From NCBI GenBank assembly GCA_958510825.1, contig OY294050.1:3759340-3823339 (forward strand): a stretch of DNA of 64,000 nt, written 5' to 3'. Made by a program: the position numbers and the translations under genes. Each line of letters opens with the position of its first letter. Within the stretch, counting starts at the first letter, position 1. The DNA is from Brachypterus glaber (taxonomy: Eukaryota; Arthropoda; Insecta; Coleoptera; Kateretidae). Of the stretch, positions 1 to 13,596 are shown piece after piece. The notes under the pieces were generated by a model, which did no database searches, was not told where the DNA came from, and saw only the letters and a program-made list of their open reading frames with translations.

Positions 1-1080
1 TTAAGAAGACAGATATCATATAAGTAGGCGATAAAATTGTTACGTTTTAGAAAAAAATAATAATTTTTTTATTTTATTTTTACCAAACAATATTTGTTAA
101 TGTTAATAAACTTTGTACATATATTATTGGAGCGTAATTTACGCTTTTTTAAAGATCTACATCACATACGCCAATTTTTTATTAAAAACGCCATTTATTA
201 CTATACTCCGTCCAGTTATGCAAGATAGTAAGGAACGCGGCCCGTTTTACACCGCAGCCTCTGGATAAGCCTTAAGATGTAATTGTAACCTAAAAATTTG
301 ACGTTTTCCTTGTGTTCAATATAATTTACGTTTGTACAATATGCAGAATATGCTAATTTAGTGTGAGTGTATGAAGAATAAATCAAAAAAAGTACCTTTT
401 TCAATACCATATAAAATAACATTAAGTATAACCATTTTTTTATGTAACTTTCTCTTATTTTATTAGCTTTAACGACCGCCAATCATTGTCATAGACAAAA
501 AATGTCACAATATTTTATATGTTAAAAGGTACGAGTTTTTAACCAATGATGTAGCTTAAAAATCGTGGGAATTTTAAACTATTATCTTGCATAATTGGAC
601 GGACTATAGTACTTATATTTATTTAATATATTTTTAATTGCTTTTAAAATATCTAAGTACCTATTCATTAAAATTTAAAACGTTAAACCTAGAAACAACT
701 ATTATGAGGTAGATCCATAGTACAAAGTCTAAATTCTTAGGGATATGTTTAGATCTAAATCTAACATGGCATCTCCATATTAAAAATATTCTTAACTTAA
801 ATTTTGCCATAAAAATAATTAAAAATATATATGCCCTGGTGTTTTAATAATGTTCTGGGGGCAATGTTAACCTTTATAATATATTTACTATTTAATCGAC
901 AAGCACAAAAACAAATATAAGATAAAATATTAGAGAAATTCGGAGAAATTAGATTATATTAAACGTTTTCTAATTTCTAATACTAAAAAGGTCTTATAGA
1001 TAGCTGTTTTATTATAAGTTATGTAATTTTCTTTCTATAATGTGGACTGTAGATGAATATTTTTTATTTTTGTTTAATAC
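1..1080. other. Pyruvate carboxylase intron 3' of the first coding exon
   Basis: AT-rich intronic DNA with no recognisable coding. It contains one terminal-inverted-repeat element (206-605), listed separately. The rest shows no clear structure. Confidence 0.6.
206..605. mobile_element. MITE with roughly 25-bp terminal inverted repeats
   Basis: The left end reads CTCCGTCCAGTTATGCAAGA and the right end is its imperfect reverse complement (TCTTGCATAATTGGACGGA). The outer flanks are TACTATA and TATAGTA, which fits a TA target duplication of the Tc1/mariner type. The 88-codon frame inside it is not a recognisable protein. Confidence 0.7.
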
Positions 1081-1304
1081 CTGTGAATATGTGCTCTATC
1101 TTCTTTTGAATAAATGGCCACTGATTTAATTCCTAACTCGTTACACGCTCTGAAAACTCTGACAGCAATTTCCCCTCTATTGGCTACCAGAACACTTCTG
1201 ATTGGCTTATATTCCACTTTTGAGGAGAAATTTTTGTTTGGAATGCATCTTATGTTCGATATTGACCGTAGCAAGCCATTTGTTGTTACCAGCCTGACCA
1301 GCAT
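1081..1304 (-). CDS. PC: Pyruvate carboxylase, mitochondrial: first coding exon (partial gene)
   Basis: Pyruvate carboxylase is a biotin enzyme of the mitochondrial matrix that makes oxaloacetate from pyruvate, bicarbonate and ATP. This exon encodes residues 1-74. The first 30 or so are basic, Ser/Asn-rich and free of acidic residues, as in a mitochondrial presequence. They are followed by the start of the biotin carboxylase domain ([18 protein letters not shown], then a Glu-Leu-Gly-Ile stretch and [12 protein letters not shown]). The Arg codon is split by a donor (CACAG then GTATTA) just left of 1081. An acceptor (TTTTTTGCAG) at about 1359 places the ATG 54 bases inside an exon that also holds 5' UTR. 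No continuation is seen in 1-1080, so the next exon should lie beyond the left edge. The family assignment is firm from the [10 protein letters not shown] signature; propionyl- or methylcrotonyl-CoA carboxylase fits the N-terminus less well. Confidence 0.9.
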
Positions 1305-2321
1305 CTTTTACTGTGTAATTTTTCTTGAGCCCGATGGCGGTGGGCTTCTTAGAATATTCTGCAAAAAACATATACTTTAATTAATTTAAAGACCCTACTA
1401 GCCCATTCATTTCTGATTTTTTTTATGAAAAAAAATTACAAGTTAAAACTGTTGACGCAGTTAAGTGTTACCCGCGGAGTAGATGAAGAAAGCACATTGT
1501 TTCCCTTTTCAAAAAACGAATAGTTAATATAAAACAATATTTTTGTATTAACCATAAAAAGTCCTTCTCCATGAGTCATGGATCATGACCAAGTGACTCA
1601 CTGAGTATTAACAGCGTCGACATGACATTCCGATTGGTGAACAATAGTTTAAAGTGTCTATTTACTTGGAAAAATATTTTTTTAACATTATAATTTTCGC
1701 ATGCCCCCGGTAACGGCTACATCGAACCGACCCGTGTTAATAACAGTTCTACTACATTTTGACTAGGGTCAATCAACCCAGTAGAGTTTTTTTCGTTTGG
1801 ACTTTGGATGCTGTATGGAATGGCCTTAATTTTGAGTTACTCTACTTTGGATTTCATGAATTGGCAATAGCAAATAGCAAAAGTTTTTATGTCAAATAGA
1901 TCTAATTTTTGGTAAATCATTCCAAATATTTAATAAAAGCATTGTTTTGGCATAACTACATTGTTTGATGTCATAAATTTAAAACTCTATGAATAAAAAC
2001 CTATAATTTAACATAGTTAATGTTTGTAGGCATATTTTACTTTTAAAATTGGAGGTGTGTCTTGTTTATAATTATATTTTTAACCGAAGGACTTTGAAAG
2101 TTTACCCACCAAATTAAAGCGAACTTGAACTTGACTCACAAACCAGTCTGTGGCATAATATTAATATTAAAATCGGTTTACAAATGGAGACTTGCAGTTT
2201 ATTTTTCATATTTTGTTATGTCTTTCTACTGTCTAGACATGACATTCAACATAAGACAGCTTATATAGTCATAAAATATTATTGCCAACAAAACAGTAAT
2301 TAATTTTTACAAAAAAAAAGT

Positions 2322-3043
2322 CCAGAAAATTATTTTTCTACGACTGCTTTAGAATGTAAGCAAAAACAGACACTTTTCAAACACAGAATGAATTCATTCT
2401 AGCTCTAGATACGGTATGAATATTCCGTATCAAGTGCTAGAATGAGCACATGTAGTGCCATCTCTTGTTTATAAAAGTAAAGAAACTGTAGCAAAATGAG
2501 CAAAAATATATATATTTTACCATGAAATATTGAATAATTTAATGCAATTTAAAGTTTTGCGTTAAAATTACATAAAGTTTATTAGTTTTTCTTAATGTTT
2601 GACCAGTTTTTTATCAATTTAGTTCAAAAAATTAAAACTGCTCCATCTATTGTTAAATATTTGAACCTGATATCTGTCACAACAATCTGACATAAACTTC
2701 AATTTTTGCATTATAATTTGTAAATATGTGCTAAAATTAAATAAAAAACTTATTTAAGTACCGATTTGATAAAATTATTAAATAACATTAATTGCTTTAT
2801 TTAAAAATATGTGTTTTGTTGCCATTACAATGTCGAGTCACAAAAAACATTGTTTTTAACCTTGTCCGCAGTTTAAAGCCATACAGTGTTTCATATTTGC
2901 AGTCGAAGAAAAAGTATAGTCTACAACACGTATGGAATAGTCATTCCCCGCTCGCGGGACCGTCATACTCGCCTGCCGGCTCGTACGACAAAGTTTCCGC
3001 TCGCGCGGAATATTGTCTATTCCATACTAGTTATAGAATATAC
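2322..3043 (+). repeat. 0.7-kb dispersed repeat, copy 1
   Basis: It matches, in reverse orientation, the segment 59004-59713 near the other end of the window. Shared landmarks are TACGACTGCTTTAGAATGTA, a palindromic tract around a GATACGGTATGAATATTCCG stem, and a GC-rich end with CGCTCGCG words and TATTCCATACTAGTTATAGA. The parallel 84- and 83-codon frames in the two copies reflect their common origin; neither resembles a known protein. Confidence 0.75.
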
Positions 3044-3923
3044 TAATCTGCACCAAGTACTAACAAATAATAAATAAAAAAGCCTTATTTAAAAGGCAAG
3101 GTGTTTTTTCAGCAGTTGCCAAGCTGCACATGAGCGGCGTTGCCGATAAGCTTAAAATTTACTAAAAAGTAAGATATGTTTAAAATGAATTCGGTGACAT
3201 AGGATCCATATTAAATTAAAAAATGGCTTTTGATTCGCCGACGCGTCGTTTCTAAGCACGTGCATTTTTTTGTAGCCGGTTTTTTTGTCACTTTAGCTTG
3301 TTAAGTAATGTGCATTACAGTTTTGCATTTTAAATGTCCTCTAAATGTAAAAAGTGTCCTTTTTATCGTTTATTATTTAATAGTTGATAAAGTTAGTTAA
3401 TACATAAAGTAATTTTAAAATTTTATTTATATTTATAAAATAAAATAAGATAACAGCAATTTTAATTTGATAAAAAGATCAAATATTGTGGTACTGAAAA
3501 CAATTCAACTTTTCAAAATGTAGAATCGATAGCTAAGTTCTATTAGGTTCTATCTCACGGTGACAGTTTGATATTTCTCAGCTTTTTCAAACGATTTTTT
3601 TGCATTAAATTTGTAGCATTTCATTTTGCGCCTTCTAATTAATATTATGTACACAATATTATTGTCAACTAATTTAGTTTTTTGTGAAAATTATTCTTAA
3701 TATCACATAAATAAATAATTTAATTTATAGAAAGAAATAATTAGATTTAGTTTATAAACTAATTAAGAATTTGACCAACAAAATGTCAGATTTCACAGGT
3801 TAATTATTTAATTAGTGTAATTAATGATTTGGTAAATTAACCTTTAAAATAAAATAGTTTATTTATCAAAAAAAAAATAAATAAAATTTTTAAAACGTCA
3901 AAGTTAATAATGCCTATTAACTT

Positions 3924-4700
3924 CCCAGGTAGAAAAATAACATGACATTCACGTGAAAGCCACGTTAATATGTGACATGTGATGTTAAGTGGTAGTCTCA
4001 TTTAACAAGATTGTAGCATGGTGGGGATGTCCTAAGTCCGCCCCTAATAACATCACACATTGACATCCCGAAAATAACGTGTTTGTGACATCATAAATAC
4101 ACATTCCTGTTATATCTAATATCTTATGGATGCCGTTACGGGTACTTTAATATTTAAATAATATCCTAGGATATTAGCTTTTTCTAAATAAAACCATTAA
4201 AAACGCTATAAGCCTATAAAAAACAATCGGATTTAAAATCAATCAGTAATTAAAACAATCACAGATAGAAACAGATAGATTCTAAATACGAAATTGCAGA
4301 TTAAGCGGAGAATATATTCCTTTAATCCGTGTCCGTGGTCTTGGGAGGCTCGGCAGAGCCCTATCCATTGGAAATCGTATAATGTGTATACAATTTCCTT
4401 ATAATAATTTACTCTATCAACATCATCTTATATCGATTTTTTTGCTTCGAACGTCGGTGAGAAGCAAAATAACATGACATTCACGTGAAATCCACGTTAA
4501 TATGTGACATGCGATATATTCACAGCGTTGCTAAATATTTGTTATTAAATAACATGGTTGTCACGTCACACGTGTTACGTTGCAAATGTGATGTTAAATA
4601 CATGTTATTTTTCAATATTATGTGATGTTATGATTTAGTTTAAAAATACACCCAAAAGTGATGTTAATTTCTTGTAATATAACATCCCTTGCTACCTGGG
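3924..4700 (+). mobile_element. CCCAGGTAGC-ended element, copy 1
   Basis: The element starts CCCAGGTAG and ends CTACCTGGG, with TTAACTT directly on both sides, a likely target duplication of about 7-8 bp. It is full of TGACAT/ATGTCA and GTGATGTTA words and has a second internal start-like block near 4462 (AAATAACATGACATTCACGT). A second copy in the same orientation lies at 57049-57806. It carries no open frame, so it would be non-autonomous. Confidence 0.75.
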
Positions 4701-5501
4701 TTAACTTGGTTATCGATTATCCATTATTTAACAAATAATAGTAAATAATCTAAAAATACTGTTGATTTTGATAAAAAATAAACTTTACATTATATTGTTG
4801 TGTTTAATAATAAATTAAAACATTATAAAAATAGCATTCTACGTGTTACATTGTAGAAATTATTTTTTAACGGTTTTAAAATCGGCAAAGTGCCAAAAAA
4901 TAACTATTTTCTGTCTTGCAGCGTACCTTTGCAAATACGTAGGTACAGTTTTAAAGAAGGTTTATAAAAATAGAAACTAAATACCTAGACGAGTTTAATA
5001 GTAATAATAATAGTAATAATATTAAGAAATCGAGTACGCGAACCTAGTTTTCAGTGCACGAGAGTGCTTATTTAAAAAAAAAACACTCGAGATAGGTTTT
5101 CGTCGAGGTGCGTATACTATTTTTCCTACGACCTAACACCTAAACATCCAAAAATTACAATTAATTTTATTAATTTGACGTTTTGTGTTTGACGTTCACT
5201 TGTTTTTCGACAGCAGATATGTAAAATCAGCTGACTGTCATTTTCCGACCGCTGTCATGACAACGGGTGGAAAATAAGCACTAATTACTAACTAGGCCGT
5301 TGGAAAAGTTATTTAAATAAAAATTACTGCTCCATTTTTTTTTTGAATTTTTTTTTTGTTTTTCCAAAAAAAAAATAAAAGAACAAAAATATTAAAAACA
5401 AACTTTTTATTTTTTTTTATTTTTTTTTTTCGCAAAAAGGAAATAAAAAAAATTAGTGAAAATTTTTAAAAGTTTTTTTGAAAAAAACTTGTATTTGGGA
5501 A

Positions 5502-5541
5502 AATGCAATATACCATTTACTGTATACATATACACGGCTTG
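5502..5541 (-). repeat. Short GCCGTG...ACAGTAAATGG repeat, intergenic copy
   Basis: Reading on the minus strand it gives CAAGCCGTG, then CAGTAAATGGTATATTGCAT. This is a shortened copy of the roughly 70-bp repeat found next to exon edges at 23262, 41385 and 45051. Confidence 0.6.
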
Positions 5542-7034
5542 TTTATTAATAAAAAAATTGCAAGGATAAAAAAGTATTAAATACTTAATTAATTTAGTAC
5601 CTATTATAGGATTATAATCCCATATATTATAATAATCCCAGATATAATCCCAGATAGCAAGAGCACGTCATATGCACGCGGTTGGCTTCTCAGTCATGAT
5701 CACAGCCTCCTATCAAAATATTTATGTAATCGGTAATATATTCGCGGTCATCTAAAAAAAATTACTGAAGGTCAAGAAACACGATTAAATCATGGTAAAT
5801 ACTTTAAACTAAACTTTTCATTGATTCAGATATGTCAATATCCACTTTTTTGTCATTTTAATCTGTTTTTCATATTTAAAGAGAAAATAGCTTGTTTGAT
5901 ACGTAGGAAAAGTGTCATTTTGCGACTCGTATTTTGTTTCCTGATTTACTATGCCTCCACAGACTCGCAGCCGCAAAATAGGTCCCCTTTTTTTCGTACA
6001 AAACAATCCCTATTAAAAATTACAGGTACCTACTTATGAAATGTGGCACTAACCGCTTTTGACCGGTATTAGTGCAACATTTTATATCTATGGCTTGGTT
6101 CTAAAAGGGCCAATGTCACTTTGTTATTAGCAACAAAATTACAAAAATATTTATATTCCATCAATCTTAGAATAGGACTTTTAGGTGTCTACGTCTAGAA
6201 ATAGATAGCGCAGAAATATACCTACATAAATCTAATGACATTACTTGTTGACACTTGGTACTAACGAGGGCCAGTAGCCCAAAACTACGTAGTCTACCAT
6301 TATCACTCTGTTCGATGATTGAAAAAATAAATTGATGGAATATTTAATTTCATACTACCCATCATTTTTAACATGGATTAAACCCTCACAGGCATCCTAT
6401 CCACCGTATTTTTTGTATACACACTGTATATTTTATAACGGACTTTGAATAAGAAAAAATACTTTGCTGTCTGCTGTTTATCTAGGACTTTGAGTTATAT
6501 GTTTCAAAACATATCTTTTGACCTATTGATTTTATTTTGAAGCCTCGTTTGTATTTATGAAAAATAATAACTGTATACATAACAACTTAGCATCTCTTAT
6601 CAGTTAATAATTCCAACATTTTGTATAAAATGTTTCTAAATTGTTTAACCCTTTGGTGACTAGTGGTCCCTTTGAGGACTAGGGGTCCCATATTGATACC
6701 ACCTTTTTATGATATTTTATAAAAGTTGCGTTGCTTCAGTGATGTCGCTGGAATTTTTTTAGGGGGAGGGTCAGAAGTGATCTCTGCTTGAACCAGTGGT
6801 CCTTGCGGTAGATCACCATTATTGAATATTTCTGGAGTTTTTAATAAGTATATTTATATGTTTTTTTGTTTTACAAATAACCCCCAAATCAGTTGGGAAA
6901 ATGAGTCGCAAATTTCGGAAATTTAGTGGTAATTTTCGGTAAATTGGTAGAAAGTTGGGAAAATTGGAGTAATTATTTGGGTATCTTTTTAAAGTTAATA
7001 ATATTTGGAAATTTGTCTTTTTTTTTGTGTGTTA

Positions 7035-7270
7035 GTACGCCAAGTTTTGGTAGAAACTGTCAGGTACAAAGTTTTTTTCTTGTTTTCTTGAGGGTATTTC
7101 TTGGGCCCCAAATTTTCATTTTGTAGGGGCGCCAAGTTTGGTAGAAACCGTCAGGACAAAGCTTTTTTTCTTGAGGGTATTTTTTGGGCGCCAATTTTTT
7201 TTTATAGGGGTGCCAAGTTTTGGTTTGGTAGACACCGTCAGGGGCAAAGTTTTTTGTTTGAGGGTGACGA
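7035..7270 (+). repeat. Degenerate tandem array, GCCAAGTTTTGG...CCGTCAGG unit
   Basis: Three to four diverged units of about 65-80 bp, each running from GCCAAGTTTGGTAGAAACCG through GTCAGG-CAAAG and a T-run to TTGAGGGTATTT. Related units recur at 21488-21790. The overlapping open frames are by-products of the repeat. Confidence 0.6.
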
Positions 7271-7426
7271 TACTTTTTTTTAGTCCTCATATTTTTTTTT
7301 GTTGGGAAATTTCTCAATTAAAAGTTTGGAAATTTAAATAAAAAAGTCACTTACAAAATTTCAATAACAAAGGGTCACTTAAAAAGTTATTAAAACCATT
7401 ATTAGGTATTATTTATCTTTTTACTT

Positions 7427-7434
7427 TTTATATA

Positions 7435-7490
<56 letters not shown>
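7427..7490. repeat. (TA)n microsatellite
   Basis: About 60 bases of almost pure alternating TA. Confidence 0.95.
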
Positions 7491-7492
<2 letters not shown>

Positions 7493-8385
7493 AGGTATAT
7501 TTATTTTTTCAAATTTAAATTTTTGAAAAGTGAAAATTAAAAAGTGAAAAAGTGAAGTGGAAAAGTAAAAATTCATGTATTAATATTTGTTTGTATGTAA
7601 ACAATTAACGTGACGTGATTTGGGGCACTGTGACAAGGAGGAGGGGGTAAAAAATGGAAAAAAAACGTGATTAGGTTTATTTATCGACGTCCCTCAAAAT
7701 TAATTTTAAAATAAGTAATTTACGAGGTAATTTATTAAATTAATGTCAAGGTTTTAGCCATACCGTCACGATATCAATTTATTAAAAATCAATGATCAAA
7801 TGCACAAAATAATTCACCAAAACAAAATTTCAAAAAAAAAACTCTCACTTTTAAAGAGTGCCCTACATTTTCTAAAATAAATCGATAACTTACCGAGTTT
7901 TCAGTGTTTTTCAGCCGGCCCTGTACACTCACTACTGCCCCAAATTCGTTCAAACACGTTACTGCGGCGAATTTGCGCTCGCAGTATTTTGAAATAGTCT
8001 GTGCATGTACCGCGCATGCCTCAAATTTTAATTTCAATCGAGGACGACGCACGATAAGGAACCTAGCGCCAAAAAAAAACAATAAATTGTTCGACCTTGC
8101 GTGGAAAGTGACTTTTCTGCCTTTCGGGGTCAAAAATATGATAATATTTGGATCAGGTATGAATATTTAATTTGTGATATTTGGCTTAATTATAAACAAA
8201 TACCTATTTAATTTTCCATGTATTTTTAAAAATGTTTTATTTTGTAGTTCAGATCGTAAAAAACATATTTATCGAGTAAAATATTTTTATAACAAGAAAA
8301 TAATAGAGAAAATTGCTGGTACCAGTTATAAGAAACTCTTTATCTTTTTTTTTTTTTCATTCAAAAATAATGTTTGTAAATATTT

Positions 8386-8679
8386 AGTTTAACAGTTACT
8401 GTATGCTACAGTTTATACACGTAATTGTTTAACTAGTAGTCTATTTTAAAAAAAGTTTAAATGCAGGCAACTTATTATACGCTGACACGTATAATAGGTT
8501 GCATGCAGCTTTTTAATAGGCAACTATTTATACACAACATTGCTAAATAAGTTATCTATGAAACAGATACTTTTTTATAGGCAACTATTAAAACAGTTTT
8601 ATATAATAGGTTGCCTATACTCGTTTATTTGAGGTTGACGTAGAATGACGTCATGACAACGTACAGTAACTGTTAAACT
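8386..8679. mobile_element. MITE upstream of ALG-2, 18-bp terminal inverted repeats
   Basis: The ends are perfect inverted repeats (AGTTTAACAGTTACTGTA and its reverse complement). Inside are further inverted words around TATTATACG and repeated AGGCAACT-type motifs. It ends about 120 bp before the ALG-2 start codon, so it lies in or beside that promoter. Confidence 0.75.
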
Positions 8680-8800
8680 GCCCCCGGCATATAGCCGGTT
8701 TTTGTCAAAGGAGTTCGAGGTCTTTGTCTCGGAAAACATAACCTTAAAATTAATTGATAGTGCGTGGGTTTTTCTTGTTTTTTTCAGTGTTTCATAAAAA

Positions 8801-9920
<1,120 letters not shown>

Positions 9921-10828
9921 AATAATCGAATTTATAAACATTTTTAACTCCTATTTATATCGTAATAATCACTATTTACTTATACAATATCCTTACATAT
10001 AAAATCTATTGGTGCCTTAAAAGATATATCTCTATAGATATTTGGGGTATTTCACCAAGTCAGAAGGAGTGCTGCATAAGTGGTTGTATGTGGCCTAACT
10101 TTTTTTAAATTTTAAGGCATCAAAATGTGTGTTGGCCAGTGTATTAATACTATATTCAGGTTACTGTGTTATTTATAAGTTAATAACTTAAAGTTATATA
10201 CTATATATTTAATATATTCTTCTTCCAGGTTATAAAGTTGTGAAAAATGTGCCACATTGTTTTTATATAAACTTTATTTACATCTAATGTAGCTTTGTTA
10301 TGCCAATTGTTAAAACTATTTCTAATATGTTCATATAATGTACTATTTTTTAATTCTATTTATTCGTAAATGTAATGTCAATTTTATCGAATCAAAATTT
10401 ATCATTTTTAAATAAATGTGTAAATGTAAACATTTCTTTTTTATTTGAAAAATACAAAGAATCTAGCTTTTAGTAATTATAAATATTGTTAACGATTATA
10501 CTATTAATTAGTATTTGTAATTTCATAAACAACAAAAATATAGAGTATGCGTTGCCCTCGAAGGTCAATTTTTGAGTTATTGAAAGTTGTCTCGTCTTTT
10601 ACGTCGATCTATGCTATCTATGTTTATAAGGTCAATGGTAAATAACGTTTAAATTCTTCATGCGCGTGCGTAGTAATATTTGGGTAGTGGTAAACTGTGT
10701 TTAGGTTAGGAAAAGTTTTTCTTTATTTTCCGCGGTTTGGTTAGTAGTGAAAGGCTTTTTTTTAGTTAAACTAGTAGTGGGAACATAACACGTTAGGGAT
10801 TATAAAAAAGCACAAACTCATCTTCACC
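9921..10828. other. ALG-2 3' UTR and possible anoctamin promoter
   Basis: The first 500 or so bases look like 3' UTR. From about 10540 the sequence becomes less AT-rich (GCGTTGCCCTCG, CATGCGCGTGCG), which suggests a promoter and 5' UTR for the next gene. No TATA box or other defined site can be called with certainty. Confidence 0.4.
10411..10416 (+). terminator. Likely ALG-2 polyadenylation signal
   Basis: An AATAAA hexamer about 490 bases after the ALG-2 stop codon, in AT-rich 3' UTR-like DNA. It is the best canonical candidate seen; no earlier site was confirmed. Confidence 0.5.
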
Positions 10829-10879
10829 ATGCATCTAACCGAAGCACAGCCTACTAGCACATCATCACCTTCAGAAATG
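10829..10879 (+). CDS. Possible 5' exon of the anoctamin gene
   Basis: An ATG in a fair start context (TTCACCATG) opens 17 codons rich in Ser, Thr and Pro and ends at a plausible donor (AAATG then GTACAT). The frame ends in phase 0, whereas the exon at 15988 needs one that ends with two bases of a codon. So either another exon lies between, or this is an untranslated leader with a short upstream frame. Tentative. Confidence 0.3.
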
Positions 10880-12396
10880 GTACATTTCTTAATTTTTAAA
10901 ACAATCATTTAGGTTTAAGTATATTTGTAAATATTCATAGTATTTTCTTAATTTTGCTTATATTTCAAGTCTGTATCCTTTATTTTGGTTATAGCCTTGT
11001 TTTATTTAGAAAGCAGGGTTGGTTTAGGGTTGAATAACCTTAATTTAAGGTTCTTTAAACAGGGCCGGCTTTAAAATTAATTTCATTTGTTTTTCTTTTT
11101 TGAATCTTGAGTAACTTCAGCTGTTACACACGTCAAAGTATATTTTCATTCAAGTACTGGGCGATGAACCGTCAGCATCGTGCTAAGCCATCTTTTATGA
11201 TGTGCCTCGTGTATTTTTGTTTTGTCATCTTTTATGATGTGCCTCGAGTATTTTTATGTTAATGTTTTATGTACAAGTAAAAGTGAACCATATATATGGT
11301 TATTAATCGTGCGAACTGTTGAATTTTAAGTAAATAATAATGGACGTTTGAAGATAATTTTTTTGTGTGTTTTTAATGATAACTTTTTATATTAGCGTGG
11401 AAATTACTACAGTAGTATTTTATCAGTGATAGTGTGCAAGTCAGGATACATATCCGATTAGTACTTGCGCACTGGAAACCTCATGATTATATAGAGAAAC
11501 CCTGGTTAATTATTCGGAAGAAAAAGACCAAATAAATAGAGAGAGAGAGAAAAAGTATATTTGTATGATTTGTTTTTTTTAAACATAAATAAAAGTATTT
11601 TATTATGTGTTCTAAAAAGCAAGAAAATATACCTACATATAATTTAATAGAACAAGAATAGTAAATTTTAAACATAATTTTGTTGAAACAATTTTGTAAT
11701 TGTGCTAGCTACCAATAAAAATTATTATACCCCGTCAATCATGCTCGAGTTGAGACTAAATTCACTGTTCAGTTGGTAAAGTGAGTGGCATATTTCGGAA
11801 AATGAATGGTAAATTTAGAAAATTAGTAGAAATTTGGGAAAATTAAGGGGTACAGTTTGAGAATTTGGAGTATATTTGGGAAAATTGGAGTAGTACAGTT
11901 GGGATTTTTTTCAGGGATGATGACTTTTTTTTGACTGGGGAATATTTTCATAGGCGAGGATCTTTTTTTTAGTCATCAGTTTTTTTTTTGAGTTGGAATT
12001 TTTTGTAATTTTCAGTTGAAAAATATTTGCTCCGCCCGCCCCCCAATAAAAACGCTTTGGAGCGCCCCTGACAGGGCCGTAGCGAAGATTTTGTGGGGGG
12101 ACAAGGTCAAAAATTACAACTTTTTTAGCCTAAAAATAAAACTTTTTTCGTCGAGAAAAAAGTTAATGACTAAAAAAAAGGTTCTCACCTTTTCGTGAAA
12201 TATACAACTTTTGTGTTTTCAATCCATAAAATATACAACTTTTGTTTTGGATCAATGAAATATACAACTTTTCAAGATGGGTGGGAGGACGCCCCCCCCC
12301 CAATAGCTACGGCTTGGTTCTAAAAGGGCCAAGTCAAAAATCAACAGTTTAGGAAAATAGCAATTTTAAGTTTTTAAATATTTTTAGACTATTATA

Positions 12397-12525
12397 CTGC
12401 CCTACTACGCTAGAAAGCAATTCCATTTGTCGCGTAGCAACGTTTTAACGTCAACTCTGATGTAATATTTTGAAAACGCTGCTATGCGAAAAATGGAGTT
12501 ACTGCTTTCTAGCGTAATAGGGCAG
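12397..12525. mobile_element. 129-bp MITE, TA target site
   Basis: The terminal inverted repeats are CTGCCCTACTACGCTAGAAA and its near-perfect complement, with TA on both sides as expected for Tc1/mariner-type MITEs. Confidence 0.8.
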
Positions 12526-12559
12526 TATAGTCCATTATACCTTAATTATTATAGTCTAA

Positions 12560-12608
12560 GGAAACGTTCAAGTATTACGTAACGCAACTTTTGATCATTT
12601 TGGACTTT
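12560..12608 (+). repeat. Solo terminus of the GGGAACGTTC MITE family
   Basis: A single end (GGAAACGTTCAAGTATTACG, then TTTTGATCATTTTGGAC) with no matching opposite end nearby. The same kind of solo end occurs at 23342-23390 and, as a right end, at 16360-16402. Confidence 0.65.
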
Positions 12609-12670
12609 TAAAAATAATATTAAACAAACTTTAAATTGCTATTTTCTTAAAATATTGATTTTTGCCATTT

Positions 12671-12818
12671 GGGAACGTTCAAGTATTACGTAACGCTCCT
12701 GGGGGGTGGGAGTCATTTTGGAGTGTTACGCCCATGTTAATGGTATAGGAAAATAGCGTTACAGGGGGGGGGGTCCAAAATGATCAAAATTTGCGTTACG
12801 TAATACTTGAACGTTCCC
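12671..12818. mobile_element. Harbinger-like MITE, copy 1 (148 bp)
   Basis: The ends are GGGAACGTTCAAGTATTACG and its reverse complement, with G-run and C-run blocks inside. It interrupts the terminal repeat of the older element at 12308-12840. The target duplication here is imperfect (TTT and TTG). Confidence 0.85.
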
Positions 12819-12854
12819 TTGGCACTTTTAAAACCAAGTCACAGAATCATATTT

Positions 12855-13022
12855 ATTAGGTATGAATACGTTTACACATAGCGCTAACTAGCAGTATTTA
12901 TAACTTCTCTATCATTCTCTCTTTCTCCAATACAACTTGACTGAAAGAGACAGACTGCTGTCGAATTTATAAATACCGGTAGTTAGCGATACGTGTAAAC
13001 GTAGTCTATGTCCATACCTAAT
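12855..13022. mobile_element. 168-bp MITE, ATTAGGTATG ends
   Basis: ATTAGGTATG with TACGTTTACAC and TAGCG..TAACTA on the left pairs with TAGTTAGCG, GTGTAAACGTA and CATACCTAAT on the right. No coding capacity. Confidence 0.75.
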
Positions 13023-13192
13023 ATTTTTTTTAAAATTGTAAATTTTGCGAGCCCCGGAAATGAATACCAAACGTCCGGCCTTTAATTATATAATATGTAT
13101 AATATACACTACTTTAGTATGGTAGAGTTGTTTATATTAAAATAAAAGTAACCCAACCATATCATATTATTTCATTAGACTCAATGGAGCTC

Positions 13193-13596
13193 TCTACAAC
13201 TAGAATTATGAAACAAAAGACGTCTACCCTATCTCTATCTCATTTGTGCTACACTTTCCAGCCATTGAAATAAATACTGTATTTGTTTTTCATACAACAA
13301 CTACAGTATTTATTTGGTTGGCCGAAAAGTGTAGCACTGAGCGGCACGAACGAACATAGCTAATGTGAATCTGTAGAATAAGATAATTCTACTAAAATTT
13401 AGATGGCGCCAGTAATTTCTTTAATAAAAATATTATAGTTACACTTTTCGCCCGGCCAAGTAACTATTGTATTTGTTCAACAAAGAACAAATACAGAATT
13501 TGTTTGGTTGGGTGGAAGTGGGAGTGTATGTATGTCTTCTATCCTTTTTGGGTAGAACTTTTGTCCCTGTCTAATCTAACGGGAGAAATCTCCATT
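13193..13596 (+). mobile_element. 410-bp MITE-like element, copy A
   Basis: First of six copies of one family. It runs from AATGGAGCTCTCTACAACTA to CTAACGGGAGAAATCTCCAT, so the ends form only a short inverted repeat. Inside is a strong hairpin (AAATACTGTATTTGTTTTTC paired with the following AATACAG block) and a second, weaker one near CAAATACAGAATTTGTTTGG. There is no conserved open frame; the 60-70-codon frames seen in several copies differ between copies. Confidence 0.85.

Larger units (their letters stand above)
1359..8800. other. Intergenic region between pyruvate carboxylase and ALG-2
   Basis: About 7.4 kb without a supportable gene. The part next to 1359 should hold the upstream exon(s) and promoter of pyruvate carboxylase, which I cannot delimit. 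The rest is AT-rich and carries dispersed repeats (2322-3043, 3924-4700), homopolymer-rich DNA (about 5330-5480), a degenerate tandem array (7035-7270), an AT microsatellite and a MITE, each listed separately. Short open frames here look random. Confidence 0.55.
12308..12840. mobile_element. TTGGTTCTAAAAGGGCCAA-ended element with nested insertions
   Basis: The left end (CTTGGTTCTAAAAGGGCCAA, then AAAAATCAAC) and right end (GGCACTTTTAAAACCAAG, preceded by AAATTGCTATTTTC) are inverted copies. Between them sit a TA-flanked MITE (12397-12525), a solo terminus (12560-12608) and a complete Harbinger-like MITE (12671-12818). The last one splits the right terminal repeat. A related left end is seen near 6089. 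Confidence 0.6.

Noticed and set aside
7789..8133. 114-codon minus-strand open frame
   Set aside because: No recognisable domain, a competing 88-codon frame on the other strand, and repeat-like surroundings. Likely chance.
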